Positions 38,579 to 50,142 of a DNA stretch of 64,000 bases are shown piece after piece (position 1 is the first letter of the stretch; each line of letters starts with the position of its first letter). The position numbers and the translations under genes are program-made. The notes below the pieces were generated by a model, which saw only the letters and a program-made list of their open reading frames with translations, did no database searches and had not been told where the DNA came from. The DNA comes from Spodoptera frugiperda (taxonomy: Eukaryota > Arthropoda > Insecta > Lepidoptera > Noctuidae). The stretch lies in assembly GCF_023101765.2 (NCBI RefSeq), contig NC_064215.1, positions 12,338,001 through 12,402,000 of the forward strand. The letters are read 5' to 3'.

Positions 38579-40410
38579 ACAATAGCGAATCTACTTATTT
38601 TGTAACTAGTGTTGACAAAATGTGAAATTCAAGTGGAAAATGAGCTGGCGACGAGCCAAATGACGGGACGCGATACGACACGGACCGTAGAGGCGAGGCA
38701 GAGGTGTGCTGCACCTCCCATCATTATTTATTACGTACTGGCCAGAGCAGTTTACGAAATAAGTCAATTCGTTTAACTATGTAACAAAAAGTTATTGCTA
38801 TTAAGCTATTAAGTACTTCCCAAAGGAGGCAGGTTCATAACTTTATTAGGGTGTGATACACCAATATAGACTTTAATATGATATCTAATAAAACTTTATT
38901 TACCCTAAAACTAGGACAAGCTACCTCCTACTCTCTCAAAATACTTGGAATATCGCTGACATTGACCCAAAAAGCGTTGCCAATTACCTCGAAAATGTTT
39001 GAACGAATGATTTTCCGAGTATTTCCCCACAGAACGTGTTTACAAGTACCAGGGTAGCACGCTGGAGTAGGAGTGATAACTATCGGTTGTAAAACCATTT
39101 CGCTAGTTGTTTGCCCGCCGCCTCGCTCGTCAAACTCCCGCTTTACGAGGCAAATTGCCTGGAACTCATCAAACTTTCAACTGATTTGCTTGTCAAAATA
39201 TAAAGGTTTGTGATGTGATAAACGAGATGGGGATAGTTCCTGTTATTGGTGTTGTCGGTGTTACTTGTGTAAGTAGTTGGTTAGTTTTTGTGGTGAATGT
39301 TTGGTTCAAGTATACGTTTTGAAATTAGTACCTATCTAGTTAGACTGGTGACAAAAGTGTCCTTACTCATAGCAAGCTTTACGACGCATTTGCTGTTTAA
39401 CAAAATATTATTTTACGGTTTGAAGTTATTATAAACAATATTTGAGCAAGTCTTCAGACACTCAATGTTTACTTGGTGAAAATTGACAATCATCTTTTGC
39501 TGAAATAACCGACTTCACTAATAGAATAATTTTAAAAATAAACAGTGTCAGCAATTGACTCACATTAAATACGACGGAGTCTCGCCAAAAAATCTTACAT
39601 TAACTTTAAAAAATGCGTAGCCCAACAAAAAATCACAAACAATAGCATCCCTTGAAGGTCTCGTAACAAAATTACCCACTTAAGCTCATAAATCACAAAC
39701 CTAAACACCGCGATACAACGACGGGCAGCGTTTAAAGAATAACTTACTTATTTAAATAAAGCGGTTGTGGGACAATGAGGGAAAATGGCCGTCTTCGCGA
39801 GTCCTGGAGAAAGTGCAGACAGTGTAGCCTAAGGTCAGCGGTAACAGCTTATTGTGGGACCCTCATTACGCCAGTTATTTGTTTAATTAACGGACGCCAC
39901 ACCGGCGACGGACAAAAGGTTTTTCTTAATTTTGTTCAGACGAGTCTCGCGCCTTGCTGCGGGTCTCTTATCGTTCTGTCTCCTCTTTGTTTATTTATGT
40001 GTGAATGTATTTCTTTTCAGTTTCTTTTTTTTGTGAAAGATGCCAGACTGAGATATGCCCCGTATTTCATTTTGTTAATGTTTTCATTCAATTATAACGA
40101 ACGTCTTAATTAATCAAATTAATTTTCTTCGAATCAGCGGCAGACTGATCTTTAGATGTGGTAAGCCAGCTGTAAGGCTTCACTTTCATCGGGCATAGAT
40201 GTCAGGGACCTCATAGGGTGAGGGTGAAAGGCAATAACAGCCAATATAGTGTTTCTGGAACATCCGCAACAGTTAGACTTAGGACAGAATCGTATTAGAG
40301 GCTTTATCTGCGTCTTAACTAAAACGAAAACATAAGGAAAAGGGCGCCTTCGAGGAATTATAGGTATAATGTTGATGCTGACGGTATTACATCAATCACA
40401 TTAAGAAATA
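38579..40410. other. Gene-free stretch
   Basis: No recognised gene; the 112-codon frame at 39775-40113 (+) is not protein-like after its first third. Confidence 0.4.
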
Positions 40411-43030
40411 TGGCCACATATGTACATATGGCCGTTGTAATGGCACATGGTGTAATGTCCAACTACATAGTAGATATTCGCAATAATGTTTATTGAGACA
40501 AACTGCGCCATTAACGACACCAGCGTGACGCTACTGACTGATTGACTGACTGACTGACTTGACATTTGTAACTGTTAATTATACTGAATTGGACGTTTGG
40601 AAAAATGCAATCAATTACTGGCAATGTTGAATATTGATACCAAATGGTACATGTGTACCTCAGTACAAGATTAGTATCTTGTAAATAACATAAACGCGTT
40701 CACCCTTACAGAATAATATAAATCCTCATTACATGAAACTTAACAATTCGGTGAAGCAAAGTACGTCTCAACAAACCCCAGCACAGCCTGGCGAGGCTCT
40801 TTACAAACTTTTACGAGACCTACAAACATTGAGCGGTTCACAGCTCGCACGGTACCCACAAATTTCTTAATTAAAACACTTTTTTTCACTAAAGGCTAGT
40901 TTAGATCGGCGGCGAGGCAAGCGAGGCGAGGCGCTGCGGAATTCCGAAAGAAACCTTTAATTAATGTCGTTGTGAGATCCTTAATTGCGATCCGACGTCG
41001 CTTTGATACGCCACCGCGTCACGCCTCACGCCTCGGCCGCGCCGCCGCCGCCGCGCCACCGCCGGCGTGCTGCCGTCGCGCCGGTCCGTCGGGATTAAAC
41101 GATAATAACTCTAACGATACTGATATTCATTATAATTATTATTTTTAGAACAATCATCTTTCATTTCGCGAGCGATGAAGGGGTCGTTAGTAATTAAATT
41201 AATCACCGTCTAGTCTTCGTTCGTGGTTTTAATATTCGTTGATCATAAAATATTACTATAGTATTTGTAGATAGATTTTTGTAAATTAGTAAATGTATGG
41301 TAGGATAAATATGCTTTTGCATATATCTTGCACAATCTTCAAATGATGCAACAGCAGCCTAAATTCAAAGAACATTACAGTTTTTCGGAAACAATGTCGG
41401 GATTACAGCACGTTTACTTTGCGGATTACATACAAAGTCGCCGCACTACGTCTGGTAAAGCACACATCTTAAATCCACCTAATTAAAAGAGCGAGTAATT
41501 AAGCTCAAAATATGACGCAGCTAGCCTCGCTCCAAGTATAAACTTTACCCTTGAAAAATTTGTAAAGGGATTTTTGTGGCAAATTTCACTTCACACCTTC
41601 GCCGAGGCGGTGCGAGGCGCGAGTCGAGGCGCAAATAAGCCGGTGTGTAATTAGGCTTACAAGGAAATTAACGCGACGCCTCGTGTGACGACGCTCTCTT
41701 CATATAACTTAAGCGCCGCCTTTATGTAGTTACGCGACATTTTTAATTTAAAACGTAAATTATTTTATTTGGATCCCGCTGGGGAAAGCAGCGAGGGTGA
41801 AATTGGAAGTTGCTTAGTACAACTTTAATCTTGTTTTAGCTGAAATTCAAAGTAACGTTGCATTCGATTTAATAATAATCCTTCTATGCCGGTTTCGGTT
41901 ACAGCGACTGTTTCTTAACTAGTGGCGTCTATCATGTGGCTGGCAAATCCACCTAATTAATTCCGGGCATTTAATTATAATTATGTTAATGGTGCACGGA
42001 CACATAAAGACGTGTCCACTCTATGGAAGAATATTTATAAGCATTAGATTTAAGACCGTAATAGCAAAACGCTGAATGCCAGGTGAGTTATTAAAGCGGG
42101 AGTGAATGTTTAACAGATCATAAGCAGTGTGCTAGACAGTGGCGGTCCATTCAGAGACGCACAGCAACATGAGGCGGGCATAAAACTGCAGTAAAAACAA
42201 AAGGCGAGCGGCTGCGAGGGCTGCCCGAGTGGCGCGGCCGCCGGAATACAAATGTACACCACTTGTTCCATCGCACTCCATGAATATTAAATTTATAATC
42301 TCTGGTCGCAGCCCTGATTTATTAAAGCCAGAAAATTCCACACAATTGCCTGCACCACCACTTCACCATCCATTGCTCATTTTGTTAGCAAAGTAAACAA
42401 TGAAGCACTTAGTAATCCATCATTGTATAATGGAAATATAGCAATATTGGTTTGTTTTCCACGGCTTGATATGAATATTAATTTCGGAATTTGTTACGGT
42501 AACGTTGATTTATTAAAGTACTGGAGACTCAGCATTATGAATATAATCGAAACAAAACATATTCCAACTGTTTGTGGTAGTTAATTGGCAATTTCGTACC
42601 TGTTCACGTTAAATAACTGCGACACTTTATAGTAGATCAACAAAAGAAATGGCTTTCAGGTATTACATTTAGCTTAATACTTAACTGCCATTAGACATCA
42701 AGTGCAAAAAAATAATTAGAACTAAAAATTCATGAGGTCACTCTTGGCTGAAATATTCACATCTCAAGAATGCGGTACACTCGTTCACACAACGCTAAAC
42801 CAGGCACCGTTATAAAAACAGCAAAACAATTGAACGAGCAGGCAGGCGTGACGTAGGAGCCTCGCCATTACAGTGCGGAGTCAGGTTACCGGCGACTGTC
42901 GGTCACTGTACCGCAATGTTGAGACGATGCGCCATGCTAATACTCTGGTCACTACGCACTTGTCTCGGTAATTGTACAAACCAGTAATGATCGGTGTGAT
43001 GGGCTCTGAACACACATACATTCATCATGT
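40411..43030. other. Gene-free stretch with GAGGC clusters and CpG core
   Basis: A 14-bp perfect palindrome CATATGTACATATG lies at 40417-40430, flanked by GGCC on both sides. GAGGC/GCGAGG clusters lie at 40912-40936 and 41597-41632. A CpG-rich core at 41020-41085 contains a (GCC)n run. The string AAATCCACCTAATTAA occurs twice, at about 41472 and 41946. A (TGAC)n-like run lies at 40537-40560. No gene recognised. Confidence 0.45.
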
Positions 43031-43232
43031 TCTCTCACATTATCCTCTATTTCATTGTCTAGACTTTAAAAGAGACTATGACCTCTGAGTTTGTTTCGGC
43101 ATTTCTTCTCAGAGTAGTCGGATAGGAAATGCCGGCCTCATGTAGCTATTTGAAATATTGACGTGTAAAAGTGTTATTTTATAACCTACTTACAGAAATA
43201 AATATAATTTCATATCATTTAATTTCATCAGT
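43031..43232 (+). mobile_element. LINE 3' tail fragment, Jockey/CR1-like
   Basis: Shares long blocks with the minus-strand tail at 57736-57935: CTCTCACATTATCCTCTATT, TTTAAAAGAGACT, CTGAGTTTGTTTCGGCATTT, AGGAAATGCCGGCCTCAT and CAATATTTCAA-type sequence in complementary order, ending in AT-rich ATTTCATC repeats. Only 3' UTR remains here; no coding sequence. It is a dead-on-arrival 5'-truncated insertion. Confidence 0.8.
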
Positions 43233-43310
43233 ATATAAAGGCTTATTTGATGTCTTTTTAAGTAAATTATTTTCAAATTGCTTAAAATTGTAGGTGGAAG
43301 ATTAGTCTCT

Positions 43311-44279
43311 AATCTATATATATAAAACTCTTCCGTTACTGAGTGACTGACTGACTGACTGACTGACTGACAGACAACGCACAGTCGAAACTACTGGTCG
43401 TAGACAGCTGAAATTTGGAATGTAGGTTCCTTGGGATATGTAGGGGAGCACTAAGAAAGGATTTTTGGAAATTCAACCCCCAAGGGGGGAAAAGGGGTAA
43501 AAACGTTTCTATGAAAAATCTTATTCCTTGGGTTTATAAACTTGAAACTTGGCATGAACACGTACATAGGCAAGTAAATATGTTTGACATTATAAGTTTT
43601 TTCAAACTACCCTCCAATCGTGATTTAGGGGTGCGATTGGGTGACTGATTTATTAACGCACAGCCGAAACCGCTCGGTATAGGAGTCTGAGATTTTGAAC
43701 AGAGGTTCCTTTAGTAACATAAGTGAGCACTAAGAAGGGATTTTTGAAATGTCAACCCCCAAGGAGGGGAAACGGGATAAACTGAGCCGGGGCTGCGGGA
43801 AAGTTCTAACGAGATACCGTGGCCCCGGAACGCAAAGGGCAACTGAAGGAACGAGGTGGGTTTTAGTCAGTAAAAGTCTGACACTCCCTTCCGTTCCACC
43901 CAGAGCGGGAGAGGTCATTTGATGATTTCCCATCCTTAAAAAAAAAGACTTTGTATGACAACTTTCAGTCGTCTCTTTAACATACATAATAACATACATA
44001 ATTATGTACATACATGCATAACATTAATAACATCACGCCTTTAAATCCCTATTTTGTGTTAACACTACCCATACAAACAGCTAAAAGGAAACAAGTGAAG
44101 AGACGAAATTTGTCCGCATCCATTTTCACCTAAATTCTTAACGTTAATGAGATTTACTTTTTATTATTAATTCCAGTTGTAACAAGATTTCAGCCTGTGG
44201 AAGAAAAAGCCCTGTCGAGATCATTAAAAAACGCTATATATAACCGAATTACACGTGGGCGAAGCCGCGGGCGGAAAGC
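43311..44279 (+). mobile_element. Interspersed repeat with 8-bp target-site duplication
   Basis: Starts AATCTATATATATAAAACTC, carries a (TGAC)n run, ACGCACAGTCGAAAC and a block CAACCCCCAAGG, and ends GAAGCCGCGGGCGGAAAGC. The flanks repeat TAGTCTCT (43303-43310 and 44280-44287), an apparent target-site duplication. A roughly 280-bp internal unit is present twice (ACGCACAG at 43377 and 43656; GAGCACTAAGAA in both). A family A SINE is inserted at 43784-43946. It is of the same broad class as the repeats at 23.7, 49.1 and 49.7 kb. No ORF for transposition. Confidence 0.75.
43784..43946 (+). mobile_element. SINE family A, near full length
   Basis: Begins GAGCCGGGGCTGCGGG, contains GATACCGTGGCCCCGG, GAGGTGGGTTTTAGTCAG, AAGTCTGACACTCCC, AGCGGGAGAGGTCATTTGA and ends in an A9 tail. 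It is the longest family A copy here. It interrupts the repeat at 43311-44279 and is therefore younger. Confidence 0.75.
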
Positions 44280-44287
44280 TAGTCTCT

Positions 44288-45603
44288 TATAAGTAATTAT
44301 ACTTAATTCACAGCCGAAGTGCTGATAATCCGTCTGTAATCCGTTTACAACGTGCAGATACAATCTATGTATTTTCAACTTGAATAAAATACCTGATACT
44401 TTCAGTAGAAGACGAACGAGATGCAACGCGGAGATGTATTTAGATACACTTCACTTAAAGAAGATGCAAAATAAACATGTTTTCTTTCTTTCTTTCTTTC
44501 AAGATTTTGTATAAAAGAGTAATAGACAGGTTACTAAAGTGTATGTTCTTATCACTTATTATATTGAATAGGCTGAGCATAACTGCACATGGTGGTCCAG
44601 TGATGACATAATGTTTAAGAAGCTTTTCATGCTTGCATGCAAACCTACCAACATTGAGCAAGCCAGATGATTAATGCTCAAACCTTCTCCGTGTGAGAAG
44701 AGGTCTTTGGTCTGCAGTAACTGCTACTATATGTTGTGATGTATGTATGTATGTGCATAACCAGATGAACCATGCACTTCACTAATAAATTAATTTACAA
44801 TAATAATGTACACATATAATATACAAGGTTCCCATGGTGCTACAATATGTCCGCGTGTCAGTCAGTGCACAATGGGCGCCATTCATCGAGTTATCGCGCG
44901 TCGTTGAACAGTACACACAATAACGTAATTAGATATATTGTTTCATTTAGCTGCTGTACAGCTGTACAGCGCAATGTTTATGTATATTAGTGCTCACGAA
45001 CTATTTACACGGAAACTATATATTGCAGAAGGGAAAATTGTAGCCGGGTCGCAGTGCAGTAGAGGAAAACTAGTCGAGTATTTTCCTCCAGTCCTTTTTG
45101 AGTAGTAAGGAAATTATCTTTTTTTTTGCAATTATTTTGGTTCATGTAGTAAATTCTATAAAGTAAATACTGTAATGTAAAGAGCAAATACGTAGACTTG
45201 TATCAAATTCAGGCTTCGTGTAAAAAATAAAACACTTAAGAAATTCTATTTTCAACCATAAGATATTTTTACTTTCGGTTCTAATTTCAACAATAATAAA
45301 TTCTAAAGACTAATTTCCTCCATCGTCGTAAAAACCACTTCGACGTCAGCCAAAACATTGAAATAAACATTTACAAATAATTCGATTACAAGAGGTAAAT
45401 CGATTCCAATTAGTCAGGTATCGAATTATAGCGATCGCTGGCCCGGTTCAGCCGGATCATCCGTTTAACTAGATTATTTACACGGTAATTTACAAAGAGA
45501 AACAGTTCGAACCTATGATTTAGTAAAGCAAATATATTAACCGCTTACTGGTTGGTTAACTGGCAGTAACGAGCCGAGCGGTTGTGTTTATGAGTAGTGA
45601 TTC
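44288..45603. other. Gene-free stretch with microsatellite and palindrome
   Basis: A (TTTC)n microsatellite lies at 44480-44503 and (TATG)n at about 44740-44754. A perfect 18-bp palindrome GCTGTACAGCTGTACAGC is at 44953-44970, formed by two overlapping GCTGTACAGC units. No gene recognised. Confidence 0.5.
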
Positions 45604-45641
45604 GATTATATCGAGTGATCGAGTGATTACTCGATATAATC
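45604..45641. other. Perfect 13-bp stem, 12-nt loop hairpin
   Basis: GATTATATCGAGT (45604-45616) pairs exactly with ACTCGATATAATC (45629-45641). The loop GATCGAGTGATT itself repeats GATCGAGT-like sequence. No flanking pairing, so it is too short for a miRNA precursor. It may be a protein-binding site or a chance palindrome. Confidence 0.7.
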
Positions 45642-45785
45642 TCGTCCTGTATCGCGCGCCTGAAAATGTGTTAAGCGAGTGTTTCATTCACACGGCCTGT
45701 CTGTGAGTAAGATTAATTGAATTCAGGTGAACCGTGCAACACTCATTAATCAGGATAAAAAATATTCCAATATGACTTTGACTTT

Positions 45786-45995
45786 GACTGCACGGTTGGT
45801 GCGATGGCTGGGCAACTGGCTGCCGTGCAACGGGTAGCGGGTTCGATTCCCGCACGGAGCAACTCTTTGTGTGATCCACAAATTGTTGTTTCGGGTCTGG
45901 GTGTCATGTGTATGTGAACTTGTATGTTTGTAAACGCACCCACGACACAGGAGAAAATCCTAATGTTGGGCAACGTTTTTAAAAAAAAAAAAAAA
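45786..45995 (+). mobile_element. tRNA-derived SINE, family C, full length
   Basis: The head is tRNA-like with a Pol III A box (TGGTGCGATGG at 45797-45807) and a perfect B box (GGTTCGATTCC at 45840-45850), but its arms do not fold as a true tRNA. The body contains TTGTTGTTTCGGGTCTGGGT, ATGTGTATGTGAACTTGTAT and CCTAATGTTGGGCAACG, and it ends in an A15 tail. I recognise this composition as a lepidopteran SINE. AATATG before the head and at the end of the tail may be a short target-site duplication. The clean B box and long tail suggest recent insertion. Confidence 0.85.
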
Positions 45996-47256
45996 TATGT
46001 AGCTTATATAAGCTTAATTCGTGGTAAGTACAAGAACAAATTATAAAGAGTTCGACATCCGTGTTTTATAAATGGAAAATTATAAAAATATATAAACCTA
46101 TTCTCACTACCGTAGCCCTTCGTATGAACGCAGATCTACGCGAGACACAATGTGTTTTCTATTGTTGTCTCATATACGAGAGGTTAATACAATCCCACAA
46201 AGTATAACTTTAACATGACACTTCTTAGTCTCCTTATTATAAACTTTTCCAAGATAAGATTCAATCGATAAACGTAAACACACACGATTTGAATTTCAGT
46301 GCCATTCCTTTTTGAAACTTCTCTAAAGCATCGCAACTATGTTCCGGGACTAACATGTAAACAGCGGGACAGTTGACATAGTCCCGGAGTCCCGGGATCC
46401 TGCATTGTTGCCAGCACCCACTACACTCGTCCACGTGGAAACTCCACTCGGTTTACACAGGGTACACCGGTACACGGGTACACCGACACTTCAGCTTACA
46501 TCGAGCGGCTATTTGAAGAGGACTTGCTTCTTGACTACTTCTGTCACAAGGAAATAGTATTGACACGTTGAAACTGTTTATTTGATGTAGAGATGGATTG
46601 CATTTTTGGTCCAGAAGTTGACAATACATGGCTATCTTTGTCTCGGTAGTACTTCGAATGGATGGCTGATGGGTATGTATAGCATAAGCCATAGCCATGG
46701 GAGTACTACGCTGTGTTACTCTCAGAAAGTAACGGTTTCGTGTCTTTAACATAAGTATGTGTGTATCGCATGTTCTAAGTTTGAAAACTCAAGCTTCTTT
46801 TAAATCCCAAAGTGACAGTTATCCTTCGAAGGCGCCATATAACAAGAGAATATAAACGCCTGCCTATATGGTGTACTTTATAAGAACGATACACGACAAT
46901 ATATCCCCGTCCCAAGAGAATAGAGGTTTTTACAAAATCTCTGGTGGCGGTAACGAGGTACCATCAGCAGTTTATGGTGAAGATTAAACCGAGCATTTGT
47001 TTACGACGGTGTTTTGTTATATTTATGGGCATTTCGCGTGAATCGCGTGCCGCCCTCTGCGCCCGTACTAGACAATGTATGTTAGTACGTTGTACAGTCC
47101 GCGGTAAACGTAGCGTGAGTTCGCTAACTGAATGTTAAGGGTTCAGTTTTCCTGTGGTACAAGCTTGTGTTTTAGTAGTTTTGATATTGTAATTAATACC
47201 TTTTCTTTTAAGACATAACTTACAAAGCTGTACTGCAGTCTGTATTATTTGATTCG
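45996..47256. other. Gene-free stretch
   Basis: No gene recognised. A GAGTCCCGGGATCC block at 46388 resembles the blocks at 7362 and 12968. A degenerate GGTACACCGGTACACGGGTACACCG short tandem lies at 46460-46486. Confidence 0.4.
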
Positions 47257-47403
47257 GTGCTGTAGACTACCTAGCGGGTTACCGGGGCCCCAGTTCGAAA
47301 GCAGGAGTGGGAACGGGATGGTTTTAGTTAAAGAGTCTGCCACTCCTTCTCGCCTTGTCCAACGTGGGACAAGTCATTGGATGATTCTCCCCCTTAAAAA
47401 GTC
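47257..47403 (+). mobile_element. SINE family A copy
   Basis: Contains GTGCTGTAGACTACC, GGGTTACCGGGGCCCCAG, GGATGGTTTTAGTTA, AGAGTCTGCCACTCC, GTGGGACAAGTCATTGGATGA and a short A-tail. It is collinear with the 43784 copy from GGGGCCCC onward but has a different 5' part, so at least one of the two is chimeric or from a subfamily. Confidence 0.75.
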
Positions 47404-47905
47404 TGTACTATTAAAAGACCCGGTATCGGTACTGATAGGATCTACCAAAGTTAGTTAAGAGTTCTACACGATTGTATACCTTATGAAGACACCTTAAAGA
47501 TTTAACAAAATTAGATTAACGCGTCATAAATGACTACACAGCACCGCTTATGACACACAATATCTTAATAGCAGGCAGCCCTAAACAATGCTCGTTCATC
47601 AAGTAGAACATGAAAAGTTGTCAATTTCCCGGTAAAGGTAAGGCGACACCAGACACCGGTATAACTGTCGACTTACCATCTGCCCGTCATTCTACACCGA
47701 GCCGAGGTGTGAACCGATAATGTGACGTCACGGCTGCCGCACTCCCAACTCACTTTTTGTGAACAACCAGAAAGGAAGGAAACATATTTCAAGACAATGT
47801 TTACATGACAAAACATCAATGACAAAACATCAGTTTTGAACAGAGACCATCGTGTACAGCAATTAAATAAATTTATAAGGGACTATGATCAGGAAGTCTC
47901 ACTTT

Positions 47906-48052
47906 CTGGAGCCTTCAGTACAATAGTGTCTACTAGTGAGAAATTTTCGAAAAAACGGAAAAAGTCTAGTAATACTTTGCCCTACCCGGGAATCAAACCC
48001 GAGACCCCTTATCCGCCAGTCGCGCATGCGACCACTCGAGGAAGCAGTCAGG
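47906..48052 (-). mobile_element. tRNA-derived SINE family B, 5' part
   Basis: On minus it reads from GACTGCTTCCTCGAGTGGTC through a B box (GGTTTGATTCCC at 47991-48002) and GGGTAGGGCAAAGTATTACT to TTTTTTCGAAAATTTC. A perfect CRE palindrome lies 176 bases to the left, outside the element (47723-47730). The 3' module seen at 16391 and 59046 is absent. Confidence 0.75.
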
Positions 48053-49077
48053 ACTCACAACAAATAATAAATTGCGAATAAAAGTTGCCAATAACTCCAG
48101 TGGAGCGTTCAGGAACAGGCCGTGCGGTGGCAGGCCGCGAGCGAGGTGTGAAGCATATAATGTGACACATTAGAGTTGTCACCTCCCTCGCGAGGATCCG
48201 GTGTCACGGCGAGACACTTTACTTACACCCATTGTGCAAGGGCTGGCGGTTTATTTTTTACTCAAACAAAAAGCTTTTCATTCAAACATGGCCTATTTTT
48301 CCTAAATTGAAATGTGTGGCGTGGCACCCCTGCTTCGGAATGACGGTTGGTTTTAGCAGCAGCTAATATGAATGAATGTAATTGGAATAGACTACAGAAT
48401 CATAAGTTTAATTAAAATGGGATAATTTCATCGTGCAGACTGCCTTATGACCAAAAAAACTTAGCGTTTTAATTTATTATTTAGCAACGCATTTGGCATG
48501 CAAGTCAGTTCAGTCAGTCATTTAAGTAAGACAGGCTTTAATTAAGTGGCTGTTGAAAGTTATTGAAATGAGAGGCTAAATTTATATCATACCATATCAT
48601 ATTGCTTCTTCCACGTACTATCCCCTATTTCGTTTAGAAGTCTTCTCCCAAACTATTTCTAGCCGAAGCGTGTATGTGTGTAGCTACATATATTGACGTA
48701 GGATATATGTAAATTGTTACGATATTGAATCTCGATGTCAGCACACAGTAAGTAATTGGAAATATGATGTTGATACAGGGAAAACGATTCTCGCCGAAAT
48801 GATGAGCGCGTTCCTTCGTATCATGTCACGTGTATAAACGTACATACAGACATTTTATATGTAGATATAGATACTTCACAAGACTACGTATGATCCTTGG
48901 GGCGGATAACTAACTACTAATATAATTTTCCTTGACGTTAAATGTAAAAAAAAAAAAAAGTTATTTATTAAACGTTTAGGTACTAACTCGAGAATTAAAA
49001 AAAGTCTAGACTGAATAGGCTCTTAATAAACTAGTGCGCCATCAGGTGGGATTGTAGTCAAGCATTAGTTTATCTTC
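48053..49077. other. Gene-free stretch
   Basis: No gene recognised. An A13 run lies at 48946-48958 without a recognisable SINE body. Confidence 0.4.
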
Positions 49078-49196
49078 TATATACTTATAATAAATCTGTA
49101 GAGAGGTCAATTCTGTACATGAAATATATTTCCAAAATAACTATCAGCGGGCGATTAGTGATCGATACTGACGCCAAAAATGCAATCAGAAAAATT

Positions 49197-49289
<93 letters not shown>

Positions 49290-49560
49290 ATGTTCTTTAT
49301 AGAAACAAAAACCATTCGACAGATTTCAACGAAACTTGGTACAATTGTTCTTCATACTCCTGGGCAGGTTATAGTATACTTTTCATCACGCTGCGATCAA
49401 TAGGAGCGGAGCAGTGAAGGGAAATGTTGGGAAAACAGGAGAACTTGCTCCATTTTTTAAGCTTCCGTCGCGTGTGCAGCCTTAATGGTTAAAGCTACAC
49501 AGAAATCATGTATGACGGAAATGTTCTCCTTAAAATTGTTTAAAAAATATTCTACGACAG
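49078..49560 (+). mobile_element. (TCTG)n-containing interspersed repeat, copy 1
   Basis: Starts near TATAATAAATCTGTAGAGAG, then GGTCAATTCTGTACATGAAA, an AATTTTTGTCTG junction into a long (TCTG)n, and GAAACTTGGTACAATTGTTC with CTCCTGGGCAGG downstream. The same landmarks occur in the copy at 49684-50142, 600 bases away in the same orientation. The 3' end is not definable; the usual GCGGGCGGAAGCTAGT ending is absent. Confidence 0.65.
49200..49289 (+). repeat. (TCTG)22 microsatellite
   Basis: About 22 uninterrupted 4-base units. Because 4 is not a multiple of 3, every frame is open, giving spurious 76- and 94-codon ORFs of repeating residues on the two strands. Confidence 0.97.
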
Positions 49561-49683
49561 CAAATGTCTATCTTTTATGGTTGACTCACAATAACACGTA
49601 TAACTCCCGATAGCTTAGCAGTTCGGAGATTTCTGACTATATTTGTCTACTCTTACGTTTATAACACTCTCATTCATTCATAT

Positions 49684-50142
49684 TATTATAATAAGTCTGT
49701 AGAAGGGTCAATTCTGTACATTGAAAATATTGAAAGAATAAATAGCAGGGGGTGTTACTGGATCGATACCAAACCCAAATATGTGATAAAAAATTTTTTT
49801 GTCTGTCTGTCTGTCTGTATGTTCAGGCATCACGTGAAAACTAACGGTTCGATTTCGATGAAACTTGGTATAATTATACCTTATTATCCTGGGCATAAAA
49901 TTGGATACTTTTTATTCAGTCATTCAAAAAAAAAACTTAATTTTTCAGTTTTATTCTACAGAACGCGAGCTCAACAGCAGTAGCTCAATAGAGGGATCTC
50001 CTTAATTATTATGGGCCTTGCCGTATTTGGGTCCAATAGATATTTATAAGATGTCATTGTCAGAGTTACTCAAAATGGAGAAATAAAACTTCCACACGAA
50101 GACCGACATCCGCGCGGACGGAGTCGCAGGCGGAAGCTAGTA
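49684..50142 (+). mobile_element. (TCTG)n-containing interspersed repeat, copy 2
   Basis: Complete-looking copy: TATAATAAGTCTGTAGAAGG, GTCAATTCTGTACATTG, AATAGCAGGGGGTGTTACTGG, (TCTG)4, GATGAAACTTGGTATAAT, CTGGGCATAAAATTGG and the ending GGAGTCGCAGGCGGAAGCTAGTA. It provides the sense reference for the antisense composite at 23.7-25.8 kb. Confidence 0.7.

Noticed and set aside
45786..45862. Possible tRNA gene with a perfect B box
   Set aside because: The arms do not fold into a cloverleaf, and the sequence continues into a SINE body with a poly-A tail.
47980..48052. Possible minus-strand tRNA with B box GGTTTGATTCCC
   Set aside because: It matches the head of SINE family B; D and anticodon arms do not pair.
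49085..49403. ORFs on both strands across the (TCTG)n microsatellite
   Set aside because: A 4-base repeat without stops is open in all frames; the peptides are pure repeat artefacts.
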